Below are positions 28,201-36,869 of a stretch of DNA of 64,000 nucleotides, in pieces. Location of the stretch: contig CAMXJY010000007.1 of NCBI GenBank assembly GCA_947244325.1, positions 1 to 64,000 on the forward strand, written 5' to 3'. This DNA is from an uncultured Clostridium sp. (GTDB lineage: Bacteria > Bacillota > Clostridia > TANB77 > CAG-508). Each line of letters begins with the position of its first letter. The first letter of the stretch is position 1. The notes beneath the pieces are model-generated. The model did not search any database. It saw only the letters and a list, made by a program, of their open reading frames with translations, and had not been told where the DNA came from. Position numbers and translations under genes: made by a program.

Positions 28201-28713
28201 ATAATAGTCTTCTCCAAAAAGATTTTTATGCCAAAGTGCTATTCTTTTTGCCTCTTCTAAGTCATCTTTTAAAATTGCTTTATTTATGCTTCCTGCTAAA
28301 CATGCACTTAAGCAAATTAGTCCTTCATGATATTTTTCAAGGATTTCTAAGTCTATACGTGGTTTATAATAATATCCTTCTGTAAAACTTATTGATACTA
28401 ATTTTATTAAATTTTGATATCCTGTTTTATTTTTTGCAAGTAAAATAAGATGCGCATATTCATCATCAATACCTGCATCTTTATTTAATCTACTTCTAGG
28501 AGCTACATATACTTCACATCCTATAATAGGTTTTATTCCCTCTTTTATACATTCTTTATAAAAATTAACAGCTCCATACATTACGCCATGGTCAGTAAGT
28601 GCTATTGCCTTCATTCCTAGCTCTTTTGCTCTCTTTGGTAAATCTTTAATTCTACACATACCATCTAGCAAACTATATTCACTATGGACATGTAAATGAA
28701 CAAAATCTGGCAT
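25206..28713 (-). CDS. dnaE: DNA polymerase III subunit alpha, requires a +1 frameshift at CGG
   Basis: Replicative polymerase catalytic subunit. Zero frame from ATG 28713 reads the PHP domain (FVHLHVHSEYSLLDG), the palm with PDFDVDFSDERR and GPGRGSGAGS, up to IVRDLAGYSL at codon 685, then meets CGG (26658-26656) and stops five codons later. Removing the C at 26658 continues as GRADLVRRAMGKKKLDVMAKERE, the universally conserved DnaE block, through SADKIFDEMSEFAKYAFNKSHAAAYA, the HhH and OB-fold domains, to 25206: 1168 residues in total, the normal size. Since dnaE is essential, this is either recoding or a sequence error; the same signature recurs in three other genes. Downstream of rqcP by 12 bp. 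Confidence 0.95.
26656..26658 (-). other. CGG +1 frameshift site in dnaE
   Basis: Codon context TCA CTT CGG A on the minus strand. Skipping C26658 gives TCA CTT GGA AGA GCC GAC (SLGRAD), matching the conserved family block; without the skip, translation stops at TAG five codons on. No homopolymer is present at the site. Confidence 0.75.
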
Positions 28714-28725
28714 AAGTATTCTCCT

Positions 28726-28962
28726 TTATATTATTTTAATTATTTCTTCTAAACCTTTTCCTTGTACTGTTGGTATTTTTAAAATTTCAAATCTTGAAAC
28801 TTTATCTCCAAATTTTATTTCTACTATGTCTCCTACTTTAACTTCATAACTTGGTTTTACTACTTTTCCATTTACTGCAATTCTTCCACTATCAGCTGCA
28901 TCATTTGCAACTGTTCTTCTTTTTATTACTCTACTTACTTTTAAAAATTTATCTAATCTCAT
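28726..28962 (-). CDS. rqcP: S4-domain ribosome quality control protein RqcP
   Basis: 78 residues, one S4 RNA-binding domain: MRLDKFLKVSRVIKRRTVAND, GRIAVNGKVVKPSYEVKVGD. Length and sequence match RqcP (YabO), which works with RqcH in C-terminal alanine tailing of stalled nascent chains on the 50S subunit. Located directly before dnaE. A stalled-ribosome rescue factor next to a gene that needs a frameshift is worth noting, though probably coincidental. Confidence 0.9.
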   Translation of the reverse strand: MRLDKFLKVSRVIKRRTVANDAADSGRIAVNGKVVKPSYEVKVGDIVEIKFGDKVSRFEILKIPTVQGKGLEEIIKII

Positions 28963-29006
28963 ATGTTAATACCTTTCTGTTTATTAATCTATAATCTAAC
29001 TTTATA

Positions 29007-29900
29007 TTAAAGAATAAAATATTCTTTATATTTTTCTGCTAAACCTAACCATATATCATCATCATATAATTTAAAATATGTAAAAATTCCTTTGGCATCA
29101 TCTTTATACCATTTACCATTTCTATCTAACATTAGTTGTTTTGCTTCTTGTAAAAATTCATATCTTATTTTTCCATTTCCCCTTACAGAATTATATGTTA
29201 AATTCATTAAAACTCGTTCTTCTTCTAATATTCCACTTTCTATTATCTTCTTTTTTAATAATTCTATATCATATTTTATTAGTTTTAATTCTACTTTTTC
29301 TATTTTTCCATTTTCAATATTTAATATAATATATTCTGCTTCTCCATTATAAAATGGTGAAACTCCGCAACATCCTGCATTTACTACTAATTTATTATTT
29401 ACATATTCATACCACATTTGCTCATGAGTATGTCCAATAATTAATGCATCTGCATCTAAATCTTTAGTATATTTTTCTAATAAATTTTTATCATCTCTAT
29501 GTATTCCTTCTTCAACTGATTTTGGTGAGCCATGTGCAAATAGAATTTTTACTCCATCATATTCTACATACATATAATGTGGTAACTTTTTTATATATTC
29601 TAAATTTTCTTTTGAAAGTTCATTATACATAAATTTAACTGTTCTAAATTGGATATTCTTCCAATCATATCGTTCTTTATCATATTCTATTAAATATTGC
29701 TCTTTATTTCCTTTTAAAACTTTATTACTTATTCCTTTTACTATTTCTAAAGTTTCATTTCCAAATGGCAAATCATTTACTAAATCCCCTAAAAAAACGT
29801 AATCACATACATTATTTTTTTTGGCATCTTTTATTACTTCTTTTAGTGCTACACTATTTCCATGAATATCTGAAATAACTGCTATTTTTATTTTTCTCAC
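29007..29900 (-). CDS. Calcineurin-like metallophosphoesterase
   Basis: 297 residues. Metal-binding motifs: ISDIHGNSVAL (D-x-H), FLGDLVND (GD), KGNKEQY (GN-E), FAHGSP, IIGHTHEQMW (GHTH) and VVNAGCCGVSP. The N-terminal ~200 residues form the YfcE/MPP-like phosphodiesterase domain, and about 90 helical residues follow with WYKDDAKGIF. The substrate is unknown. Monocistronic between a terminator and rqcP. Confidence 0.88.
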   Translation of the reverse strand: MRKIKIAVISDIHGNSVALKEVIKDAKKNNVCDYVFLGDLVNDLPFGNETLEIVKGISNKVLKGNKEQYLIEYDKERYDWKNIQFRTVKFMYNELSKENLEYIKKLPHYMYVEYDGVKILFAHGSPKSVEEGIHRDDKNLLEKYTKDLDADALIIGHTHEQMWYEYVNNKLVVNAGCCGVSPFYNGEAEYIILNIENGKIEKVELKLIKYDIELLKKKIIESGILEEERVLMNLTYNSVRGNGKIRYEFLQEAKQLMLDRNGKWYKDDAKGIFTYFKLYDDDIWLGLAEKYKEYFIL

Positions 29901-29974
29901 CCCTATCTATTGTTTCAGACAAATTATATCATGCTCATTTTTGTATTTCAATAACTAATATTCTAAATATTGAA

Positions 29975-29999
29975 AAAAGCTCAGAAATTCTGAGCTTTT
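29975..29999. terminator. Bidirectional hairpin terminator
   Basis: AAAAGCTCAGA / TCTGAGCTTTT with AAT loop, A-run on the left and TTCTTTTTT on the right. It sits between two minus-strand genes, downstream of the gene ending at 30063. Confidence 0.75.
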
Positions 30000-30062
30000 C
30001 TTTTTTAATATATAATTTAAGCAACTTTTTCTTCATAATTTAAATAGTTCATTCCACTTTTT

Positions 30063-30539
30063 TTATCTGTATCTCCTACACATACCATTTGTGTTATTTG
30101 TATTTGTTACTGCAGTATCATTTTCTGGCAGAGCATTTGGTATAAAATTTTCGTTATTAAAACTAAATGTATTTGGATTATATCCTGAAAAACTATTATT
30201 TAAACTAAAATTATTATCAATATTTTCATTAGAAAAGCTATTGTTTCTATAATTATTATCTCTACAACCATTATTACAATCACTACTTCTACAACCACAA
30301 TCATTATGATTTCTATTTTGAATTATCATAACAATATAAGCTACTATAAAAGAAATAATTGTATATACTATAGCTGCAACAACAAGTTCTGCTGTACCAC
30401 CTAATGCAAATGCTACTACTATAAATATTGAAAAAAATATTCCAGCAACTTTATATGGACAATGTATAAAAGACTCTAATATAGCTGACAAAATTATTGT
30501 TGCTATAGGAATTGCGAAAAAAATTAGTAAAACATTCAT
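30063..30539 (-). CDS. Small membrane protein with Asn-rich cytosolic tail
   Basis: 158 residues, not recognised. Three hydrophobic segments (about 2-22, 31-50, 52-73) are followed by a tail of ~85 residues extremely rich in Asn, Ser and Phe (NNSFSNENIDNNFSLNNSF), with cysteine-containing CGCRSSDCNNGCRDN at its start and CRRYR at the end. Such low-complexity tails are common in AT-rich genomes. No function inferred. Confidence 0.65.
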   Translation of the reverse strand: MNVLLIFFAIPIATIILSAILESFIHCPYKVAGIFFSIFIVVAFALGGTAELVVAAIVYTIISFIVAYIVMIIQNRNHNDCGCRSSDCNNGCRDNNYRNNSFSNENIDNNFSLNNSFSGYNPNTFSFNNENFIPNALPENDTAVTNTNNTNGMCRRYR

Positions 30540-30619
30540 ATTATAAATACCTCCTATTTTTATAGACTATTTATAATATAATATTCTACTAACTTTCTTT
30601 TGTTACCATAATTTATTTT

Positions 30620-31355
30620 TTAATATGTAACTTCTACTAAACATAAACCTCTTGCTGGCAAAGTTTTTCCTGCTTTTGTTCGTTCCTTACTTTCAATTAT
30701 ACTTGCTATTTCTTCTGGTTTTATTTTTCCTATTCCAACATCTAAAAGAGTTCCAGATATTATTCTTACCATATTGTATAAAAATCCACTTCCTGTAAGT
30801 TCAATATATATTCTATCATTATTTTCAATTACTTCTGCTTTATATATGGTTCTTACACTACTTTTACTAGATGTTCCACTTGCTTTAAATGCTTTAAAAT
30901 CGTGTTCTCCTTCAAACTCTTTTGCAGCTTTTTTCATATCTTCTACATTTAATTTAATTGGAAAATGATATTCAAAATCTCTATAAATTGCGCTTCCATA
31001 TTTAGAATTATTTATTGTGTATCTATATTTTTTTGATTTCACAGAATATCTACTATGAAATTTTTCTTCTACTTCCTCAGCTGACTGTATTACTATACTT
31101 TGTTTTAATTTTGAATTTATTGCTATAGGAAATTTTTCTATCTCTATATTGCTATTAGTTTTAAAGTTAGCAGTTTGACCTAAACTATGAACACCTGCAT
31201 CTGTTCTTCCTGAAGCTATCAATTCTATTTCTTCCCCGGTTATCTCTCCTATAGCTCTTTCTATTTCTCCTTGGATATTTAATTTATTAGGTTGTTTTTG
31301 CCAACCGATTAAATCCTTTTCCATCATATTCTATTACTAATTTTATATTTCTCAT
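30620..31355 (-). CDS. truA: tRNA pseudouridine(38-40) synthase, requires a +1 frameshift at CGG
   Basis: The ATG at 31355 (GGAG upstream) reads MRNIKLVIEYDGKGFN, the canonical TruA start, then meets CGG (31307-31305) at codon 17 and would stop six codons later. Skipping C31307 continues as GWQKQPNKLNIQGEIE, exactly the invariant GWQxQP of the family, and runs to 30620 (244 residues in all, normal). The catalytic Asp motif ASGRTDAGVHS, the KKYRY motif and FLYNMVRIISG are intact. TruA modifies the anticodon stem of many tRNAs; loss of such modification can itself change frame maintenance, an interesting link to the recoding pattern. Confidence 0.93.
31305..31307 (-). other. CGG +1 frameshift site in truA
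   Basis: Codon context TTT AAT CGG T. Skipping C31307 gives TTT AAT GGT TGG CAA (FNGWQ), an invariant TruA motif; zero frame stops at TAA six codons later. Confidence 0.75.
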
Positions 31356-31569
31356 AACTTCTCCGTATACTTTATTTACATAGCTATATTATCATAAATA
31401 AAATTAGTAAACAATATATAATTTTTTTATTTATACAAAAAAGTTGTATTGATTTACACCTTTTATTATGATAAAATTTCGGTATAATTTATAAAAGATA
31501 CAACTTTTTATAAATTATATAAGCATTCAAAAATTACAAAAGAAAATTATTTTTAGAGGTGAGGTTAAT

Positions 31570-32139
31570 ATGGATTTATTAGAGGAAGCAAAAAGTTCTA
31601 ATAAACAAGCTTTTAATGAATTAGTTTCAAAATATAATCACATTTTTTATAAAACAGCTAGAATTTATTTTATTCTTGATGAAGATGTTTATAATGTTTT
31701 AGAAGCTTCTTTGTCAGAAACATTTCGTGAGCTTATAAATGTAAAAACAGAAAAAGACTTTCTATTTTTAGCAGAAAAAATATTAATTAGAAATTGCGAA
31801 AATTTAAAACGTGCGTATTCTAAAGATATCGATAGAAAAATAAATTCAAAACAATTAAGTCTAAACATTGGAGATAAAATAACATCTACAGAAACACTAA
31901 AAGGATCTGAAGAATACAAAGCATATAGGAAATCTTCTATTGTTGAAGAATATATTACAAGTATTGAAGAAGATTGTAGATTAATTGCCTTATTATATTA
32001 TTATGCAGATTTTTCAATCACTGAGATTTCCGTACTTTTAAAAACACCTAATTCTGTTATAACACAAAAGGTTGATAGCATAAGAATAAAGATATATGAA
32101 ATGATTAAAAATAAGGAGGTTGATTTATATAATGAATAA
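31570..32139 (+). CDS. ECF-type sigma factor-like protein
   Basis: 189 residues. LLEEAKSSNKQAFNELVSKYNHIFYKTARIYF fits sigma region 2 (about 3-60) and SITEISVLLKTPNSVITQKVDSIRIKIYEM fits region 4 helix-turn-helix (about 145-180). The similarity is modest and the acidic region 2.4 is divergent. It overlaps the start of a membrane-anchored protein by 8 bp, the usual sigma/anti-sigma arrangement. A promoter-like TTGATT-17-TAAAAT and a GAGGTGAGG site lie upstream. Confidence 0.7.
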   Translation: MDLLEEAKSSNKQAFNELVSKYNHIFYKTARIYFILDEDVYNVLEASLSETFRELINVKTEKDFLFLAEKILIRNCENLKRAYSKDIDRKINSKQLSLNIGDKITSTETLKGSEEYKAYRKSSIVEEYITSIEEDCRLIALLYYYADFSITEISVLLKTPNSVITQKVDSIRIKIYEMIKNKEVDLYNE

Positions 32140-33193
32140 TTTTGATGAACTACATAAAGAACAAGATGAATTTATAAAAAATACTCTAAAAGAAGATAAA
32201 GTTGTAAGTCAACCAGTACTAGATAATTTTACTAACTATATTGAAAATTCTAATATAAAAGTAAAAAAATATACACACAAACAAAAAAATACTTTTATTA
32301 TTATACTTGTTTTAATAATTTTAGCTGTTATAATAAGTTTAGTATTAATAAATAAACCTTATCACACTTCTGAAAGACCATCTACTGATACATTTTTAAG
32401 CAATACAGCATTAAAAAACGAAATAGAAAATAAGGTATCAAATAATGTAATAAATAATACTACTAAAAACATTGTTCAAAACACAAATACTACTCAAAAT
32501 ATTGCAGACGACACAAACACTACTACAACTGAAATTGAAAGTTCTAATAAAACTTCAAATAACAGTATTATATCAAATGTAACTCAAAATAAAGACAGTA
32601 TAAGATTACCAGAAGAAGACCTAAAAGAATTAGAAAAACTTATAGAAAGTTACTCTATTGGTATAAAAAGAATAACATATGATAAAGAAACATTAGAAAG
32701 TAACACAATATTACTTTTAATAGCAAAAGAATATTTTGATACACATGTTTCAAAGTCTTCTTTAAAAGTAGATTCTACTTATGCTGCAACACTTGAAAAT
32801 ATGCATAAATATCTAACAGAATTAACAGGAAATGATTATTCAAATACTTCTTATATATCATCATATAGTAATTATATAGGATATTCTACTACATCAAAAA
32901 CTTATCTTTTAGGAAAAGATTATTCAACTATTACTAGTGAAAAATATAAATGTTCTGATTTAGAAATAACAGATAATGAAAATGGATTATATACAGCAAA
33001 AGCTAATGTAACAAGAACTTTAAATAGTGAGAATACCAAATATGAAGTTACAATTACTTTTGAAATAAATACAGATTATACTTATGAAAAATTTAATATA
33101 AAATCACTAAAGGCAAGAAATGCATCCTTCTATAATGATAATACTGTACATCTAGTTGACCAATCAAGTATTGTAGAAGAAGATGAGAACTAG
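32132..33193 (+). CDS. Membrane-anchored protein, probable anti-sigma factor
   Basis: 353 residues from the ATG at 32132, which overlaps the sigma-like gene. A cytosolic N-terminus of ~50 residues is followed by one membrane helix (TFIIILVLIILAVIISLVL, near residues 53-72), then a Thr/Asn-rich linker (NNTTKNIVQNTNTT) and an extracytoplasmic domain of about 200 residues with Tyr- and Ser-rich strands. Topology and coupling fit an anti-sigma or sensor partner; no known sensor domain is recognised. Confidence 0.65.
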   Translation: MNNFDELHKEQDEFIKNTLKEDKVVSQPVLDNFTNYIENSNIKVKKYTHKQKNTFIIILVLIILAVIISLVLINKPYHTSERPSTDTFLSNTALKNEIENKVSNNVINNTTKNIVQNTNTTQNIADDTNTTTTEIESSNKTSNNSIISNVTQNKDSIRLPEEDLKELEKLIESYSIGIKRITYDKETLESNTILLLIAKEYFDTHVSKSSLKVDSTYAATLENMHKYLTELTGNDYSNTSYISSYSNYIGYSTTSKTYLLGKDYSTITSEKYKCSDLEITDNENGLYTAKANVTRTLNSENTKYEVTITFEINTDYTYEKFNIKSLKARNASFYNDNTVHLVDQSSIVEEDEN

Positions 33194-33206
33194 GAAATTT
33201 TAATAT

Positions 33207-34058
33207 ATGAGTATAAAATTAGTTGCCAGCGATTTAGATGGTACAATTATTGATAGAAATAATAATATTTCAGAAAAAAATTTTAAAGCAATAGATAAAC
33301 TTCATGAAAAAAATATTGATTTTGCAATTTGTACAGGAAAATCCTATTCTGTTTCACAAAAAGTATGTAAACAATTTAATGCAAACTTTGGAATTTTTGG
33401 AAATGGAACACAAATAATAGATTTTCGTACAGGTAAAGAATTACTACGAAACACTTTATCTAAAGAAGATTTATTGTTTTGTAGTACTCTTGCAAAACGT
33501 TATAATTTCCACATTCATCTTTATACAGATAATGAAATTATAACAGAAGAATTAAAATATATGGACTTAAGGAATTTCTTACTTAGAAATAAAAATTCTA
33601 CAGAAGGATTAAAATTCAAAATTGTAGATGATATTATAGGTTATATTGAAAGAAATCCTATTGAAGTTTTTTCAGCAGTTGTCTCAACCGAATCTGCTAT
33701 GCTTCCAAGTTTTGAAAGTCTTTTATCTGTAAATAAAAATATCGTATATACCTATATTAGTAAAAGAGGAAAATATAGAGATACTACTATAAATAAAGAT
33801 TATGAATATTTAAACATCTCCCCTCTTCATATTAATAAAAATGAAGCATTAAATTTTTTAGCAACTCATTTAGAAATTGCAAAAAAAGATATGCTTGCAA
33901 TTGGTGATAATGTAAATGATTTAGAAATGGTTAAAGAAGCCGGTATTGGTGTGGCTGTACATGATGCTTATGATGATTTAAAAAATGTTGCAAAATACGT
34001 AACAAATGCATCTGCCTCTGAAGGAGCTTTTGCAGAAGCTATTGAAAAATTTATATAA
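33207..34058 (+). CDS. HAD superfamily (Cof-type) phosphatase
   Basis: 283 residues. HAD motif I is ASDLDGTIID (about 8-17), motif II CTGKS, motif III lysine in the HINKNEALNFL segment, motif IV AIGDNVNDLEMVKEAGIGVAV (about 231-251). The C2B cap lies between, as in Cof/YidA-type sugar-phosphate phosphatases. Third gene after the sigma/anti-sigma-like pair, only 13 bp apart, so likely cotranscribed. Confidence 0.9.
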   Translation: MSIKLVASDLDGTIIDRNNNISEKNFKAIDKLHEKNIDFAICTGKSYSVSQKVCKQFNANFGIFGNGTQIIDFRTGKELLRNTLSKEDLLFCSTLAKRYNFHIHLYTDNEIITEELKYMDLRNFLLRNKNSTEGLKFKIVDDIIGYIERNPIEVFSAVVSTESAMLPSFESLLSVNKNIVYTYISKRGKYRDTTINKDYEYLNISPLHINKNEALNFLATHLEIAKKDMLAIGDNVNDLEMVKEAGIGVAVHDAYDDLKNVAKYVTNASASEGAFAEAIEKFI

Positions 34059-34064
34059 AAAATG

Positions 34065-34111
34065 AACCTAAGATTTTATAAAAATTTGTATTTTTTAGAA
34101 AATCTTAGGTT
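34065..34111. terminator. Long hairpin terminator after the HAD gene
   Basis: AACCTAAGATTTT / AAAATCTTAGGTT with an AT-rich interior; T-rich on both sides. Its sequence strongly resembles the hairpin at 7678-7730 (AACCTTAGATTTTCTTAAAA), suggesting a repeated palindromic element. Confidence 0.7.
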
Positions 34112-34159
34112 TATTATATTTTTATTATCTAGAAAACTTCTCTTTCTTTTTGAATATTT

Positions 34160-34582
34160 TTATTTTTCGTTTTGCAGTTCATATATAATATTTCTATAAG
34201 CTTCTCCATAAGTAACATAAATTGGACATATGTATTTTCTTTCTAAAAAAAGTGTATTTTCTGCTCCTGGATATTCATCTCCATTCAATAAACTATGAAA
34301 ATCAATAACCTTATATCCTAATCCAATATATTCTACTGTTCCTCCATCTTGATAAGAAAATAGTCCAAAAAGTTTTGAACAAAAGATTGGTAATTTTTGT
34401 TTTTGTGTTCTTATATAATCAACTGTAAAGAAAATAATCCATATAGCAATAGCAACTAATATTTTAAAAATTATCTTTTTTCTCTTTTCAGTATCTGATT
34501 TTAAGAATAAAATTGTAAGCCAAAACAAAAATGACAATAATACAATTACTATTCCAATTGCTATATAATCTATATATCCCAT
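34160..34582 (-). CDS. Unrecognised small membrane protein
   Basis: 140 residues with two hydrophobic segments (about 6-27 and 40-57) in an N-terminal hairpin, then a soluble ~80-residue domain (KLFGLFSYQDGGTVEYIGLGYKV). Not recognised. It is alone between terminators on the minus strand and has native codon usage. Confidence 0.6.
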   Translation of the reverse strand: MGYIDYIAIGIVIVLLSFLFWLTILFLKSDTEKRKKIIFKILVAIAIWIIFFTVDYIRTQKQKLPIFCSKLFGLFSYQDGGTVEYIGLGYKVIDFHSLLNGDEYPGAENTLFLERKYICPIYVTYGEAYRNIIYELQNEK

Positions 34583-34670
34583 ATTATACCTCTTTTATAT
34601 TACATATCAAAATTCTATTTTAGAACCAAATACTATATTCTATATAAAATTTCTTTTTTATATCAAGAAA

Positions 34671-34690
34671 ATCCCCCTATCTGGGGGAAT
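34671..34690 (-). terminator. Terminator of cdaA
   Basis: ATTCCCCC-AGAT-GGGGGAT followed on the minus strand by TTTTC; five bases after the cdaA stop. Confidence 0.75.
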
Positions 34691-34694
34691 TCTC

Positions 34695-35570
34695 TTATTT
34701 TCTATTTTTATTATTCTTTTTAATTTTACCTGAATGTATAGGTTCATTTATTAAATTTTTTATTAAAATTTTCTTTAATACATCTTCTCTAACATCAGCA
34801 ATTAATGTTCCATCTTTAGCTATTGACATTTTTCCTGTTTCCTCTGATACAACAACTATTATTGCGTCAGATTCTTTTGAAATTCCTATTGCAGCTCTAT
34901 GTCTAGTTCCAAGCTCTCTTGCTATATCTTTATCATCTGCTAAAGGTAACATACAAGATGCTGCTGCTATCTTATTATCACTTATGATTACCGCTCCATC
35001 ATGAAGTGGTGTATTAGGCTCAAAAATATTTACTAATAATTGTGGTGATATTTCTGAATTCATTATAATTCCTGTTGAAATTATATCCTGAATTTTTATA
35101 TCTCTTTCAATAACAATTAAAGCTCCTTTTTTCTGTTTTGCGAGCTCTACTGCTGCTATTGCTATTTTATAAATATTTTCCTTTTTCTTAACATTTAAGT
35201 CCTCATCCATACCTAGCATTCTACTAAATCTGTTTGTAGTTCCTAATTGCTCTAATCCTCTTCTAAGTTCTGGTTGAAATACTATAATAAGCATTATAAC
35301 ACCATATGACATAAGTGATGTTAATATGTAATTTAATATATTTAATTTTAAAAATCCACTTAAAACAGTAATTACAATTAAAATTAAGATACCTTTTAAT
35401 AATTGCCATGCTCTAGTTTCCTTAAGCATTTTAAAAGCTTTGTAAATTAAAAATATAACTATTAATAAATCAATTATCGTTGTTACTACATTAATAGGCT
35501 GATTTGTTATATTGTTAATATATTCTAAAAATTGTGTCTCAAAAAAATTTTCAAAATTTTGACCTATCAT
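34695..35570 (-). CDS. cdaA: Diadenylate cyclase CdaA
   Basis: 291 residues. Three N-terminal membrane helices (about 20-95) precede a DAC domain with the motifs DGAVIISDNKIAAASCMLPL and GTRHRAAIGISKESDAIIVVVSEETG, including the DGA and RHR residues that bind ATP. It makes c-di-AMP, which controls potassium and osmolyte balance in Firmicutes. CdaR and GlmM, usual neighbours, are not seen downstream. Start MIGQNFENFF with an AGGAG site. Confidence 0.95.
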   Translation of the reverse strand: MIGQNFENFFETQFLEYINNITNQPINVVTTIIDLLIVIFLIYKAFKMLKETRAWQLLKGILILIVITVLSGFLKLNILNYILTSLMSYGVIMLIIVFQPELRRGLEQLGTTNRFSRMLGMDEDLNVKKKENIYKIAIAAVELAKQKKGALIVIERDIKIQDIISTGIIMNSEISPQLLVNIFEPNTPLHDGAVIISDNKIAAASCMLPLADDKDIARELGTRHRAAIGISKESDAIIVVVSEETGKMSIAKDGTLIADVREDVLKKILIKNLINEPIHSGKIKKNNKNRK

Positions 35571-35598
35571 ACTTTATTTTCTCCTTTGAATTATTATT

Positions 35599-35703
35599 TT
35601 ATCTAGCAAATATATAAAATAATAATGTTCCAAATACTGAAAATACCATTAAAGCTAAAAGTATTCCTGCTAATATTTTTGTAAATAATTTTTTCTTATC
35701 CAT
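35599..35703 (-). CDS. 34-residue single-pass membrane protein (DUF4044/Prli42-like)
   Basis: ATG at 35703 with AGAGG nine bases upstream reads MDKKKLFTKILAGILLALMV, then a hydrophobic run ending LFYIFAR: a Lys-rich N-terminus and one membrane helix. Size and style resemble DUF4044 or Prli42 proteins, which are short membrane peptides in Firmicutes, but at this length the assignment is only by resemblance. It lies just upstream of cdaA on the same strand and could share its transcript. An alternative ATG is nine bases upstream. Confidence 0.6.
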   Translation of the reverse strand: MDKKKLFTKILAGILLALMVFSVFGTLLFYIFAR

Positions 35704-35853
35704 AAAATTCATCCTCTTTCCTGTTTATATATTTTTAATTAATTTTTTAAAATTTATAATAGTAATTATATCACAACACAATTTTTTTTCAATATAAAAA
35801 TAAGGAAATAAAATTTATTTAAAATTAAAAAAATTTGATTTTTTAAATATATA

Positions 35854-35955
35854 AAAAAGTAATTATATATATTAAAATGCAGCGATGCGCAGCCTTGGGA
35901 GCTTATAAAATAAGCGACCAGCAAAGAGCAAATGATAATATATATAATTACTTTT
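35854..35955. other. ~100-base structured element with a 20-bp AT stem, downstream of spoIIQ
   Basis: Left arm AAAAAGTAATTATATATATT (35854-35873) pairs perfectly with the right arm ending at 35955. The ~62-base interior is much richer in G and C (GCAGCGATGCGCAGCC, GCTTATAAAATAAGC). It lies just past the spoIIQ stop codon. It may be a large terminator, a small RNA or a miniature inserted element; the rest of the gap 35704-35985 holds nothing I recognise. Confidence 0.5.
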
Positions 35956-35985
35956 TATAAAATAAACTTATAATCAAATTTTTAC

Positions 35986-36810
35986 TTATTTCAAATAAAT
36001 TGTAGGATTCACAGCAGTCCCATCTTTATACATCTCAAAATGTAAATGTGTCTCATCAGCAACCTCGAAACTTGCTGTCTCACCAACAGTACCTATAGTT
36101 TGTCCCTTTTCAATTTCTTCATTTTCTGACACAAACTCTGTTGTTAAAAGATTTGAATAAACAGTTTTAAAACCATCTTGATGTGTTACAGTAACAGTTA
36201 ATCCATATCTTGGATCATTTTTTATACTTTCAACAGTTCCTGCTTCTGCAGATACAACAATACTTGTTTTATCTGCTTTGATATCTATTCCTGTATGAGT
36301 TGTCCATTCTTCTAAAGTATTAGAATATATTAAAGTATCCATTGCAAAATCTTTTATAATTTCTCCTGATGCTGGTGCCATAAATTCTAATTCTTTCTTT
36401 TCTTCTACTACTGTATTTTCTACAGTATTTGTAGTGTTTGTATCTACACTATTAGTTACATTTTCTACAACAGATGATACTGGTGTATTATTTACTTTTT
36501 TAGTATTTTTTACTGAAGTATTAGTACTTGATGTATTTTTAATACTATTACTTGTACTCGTATTTACATTATTAGTAGAACTTGCAACACTTGTATCATC
36601 TGAAAAACTTGTTTCTGTAATTTCATTATTAGAAACTATATCATTTGCTACTCCTAAATTTAATAAATTCTCACTTGACTCCTCTTTTAATTTTTTATTA
36701 TACATAACAAAAATAGTTAAAAATATAACTATAGAAACTACTAAAGCTATACTAAAAGTATAAATTAATTTCTTTAACTTTTCTTCTTCTAAATATTCTC
36801 TTTTTCCCAT
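35986..36810 (-). CDS. spoIIQ: Stage II sporulation protein Q (M23 peptidase-like)
   Basis: 274 residues from ATG 36810 (GGAGG upstream). A membrane helix near residues 15-35 is followed by a long Ser/Thr/Asn linker (~residues 45-130) and a LytM/M23 domain with HTGIDIKAD and HLHFEMYKDG, so the zinc ligands H..D and HxH are present, as in clostridial SpoIIQ. In the forespore membrane SpoIIQ joins the SpoIIIAH channel and helps engulfment. It directly follows spoIID, supporting the assignment. Confidence 0.88.
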   Translation of the reverse strand: MGKREYLEEEKLKKLIYTFSIALVVSIVIFLTIFVMYNKKLKEESSENLLNLGVANDIVSNNEITETSFSDDTSVASSTNNVNTSTSNSIKNTSSTNTSVKNTKKVNNTPVSSVVENVTNSVDTNTTNTVENTVVEEKKELEFMAPASGEIIKDFAMDTLIYSNTLEEWTTHTGIDIKADKTSIVVSAEAGTVESIKNDPRYGLTVTVTHQDGFKTVYSNLLTTEFVSENEEIEKGQTIGTVGETASFEVADETHLHFEMYKDGTAVNPTIYLK

Positions 36811-36869
36811 AATAACCTCCATCTCTTTCGAGTAAATAACTATTATAAGTATTTGCATTTTTTTGAAGA

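Noticed and set aside
25206..28713. dnaE annotated as two separate genes or a pseudogene
   Set aside because: The two frames join within one conserved block after removal of a single C, the gene is essential, and three other genes show the same signature; a single recoded CDS is the better description.
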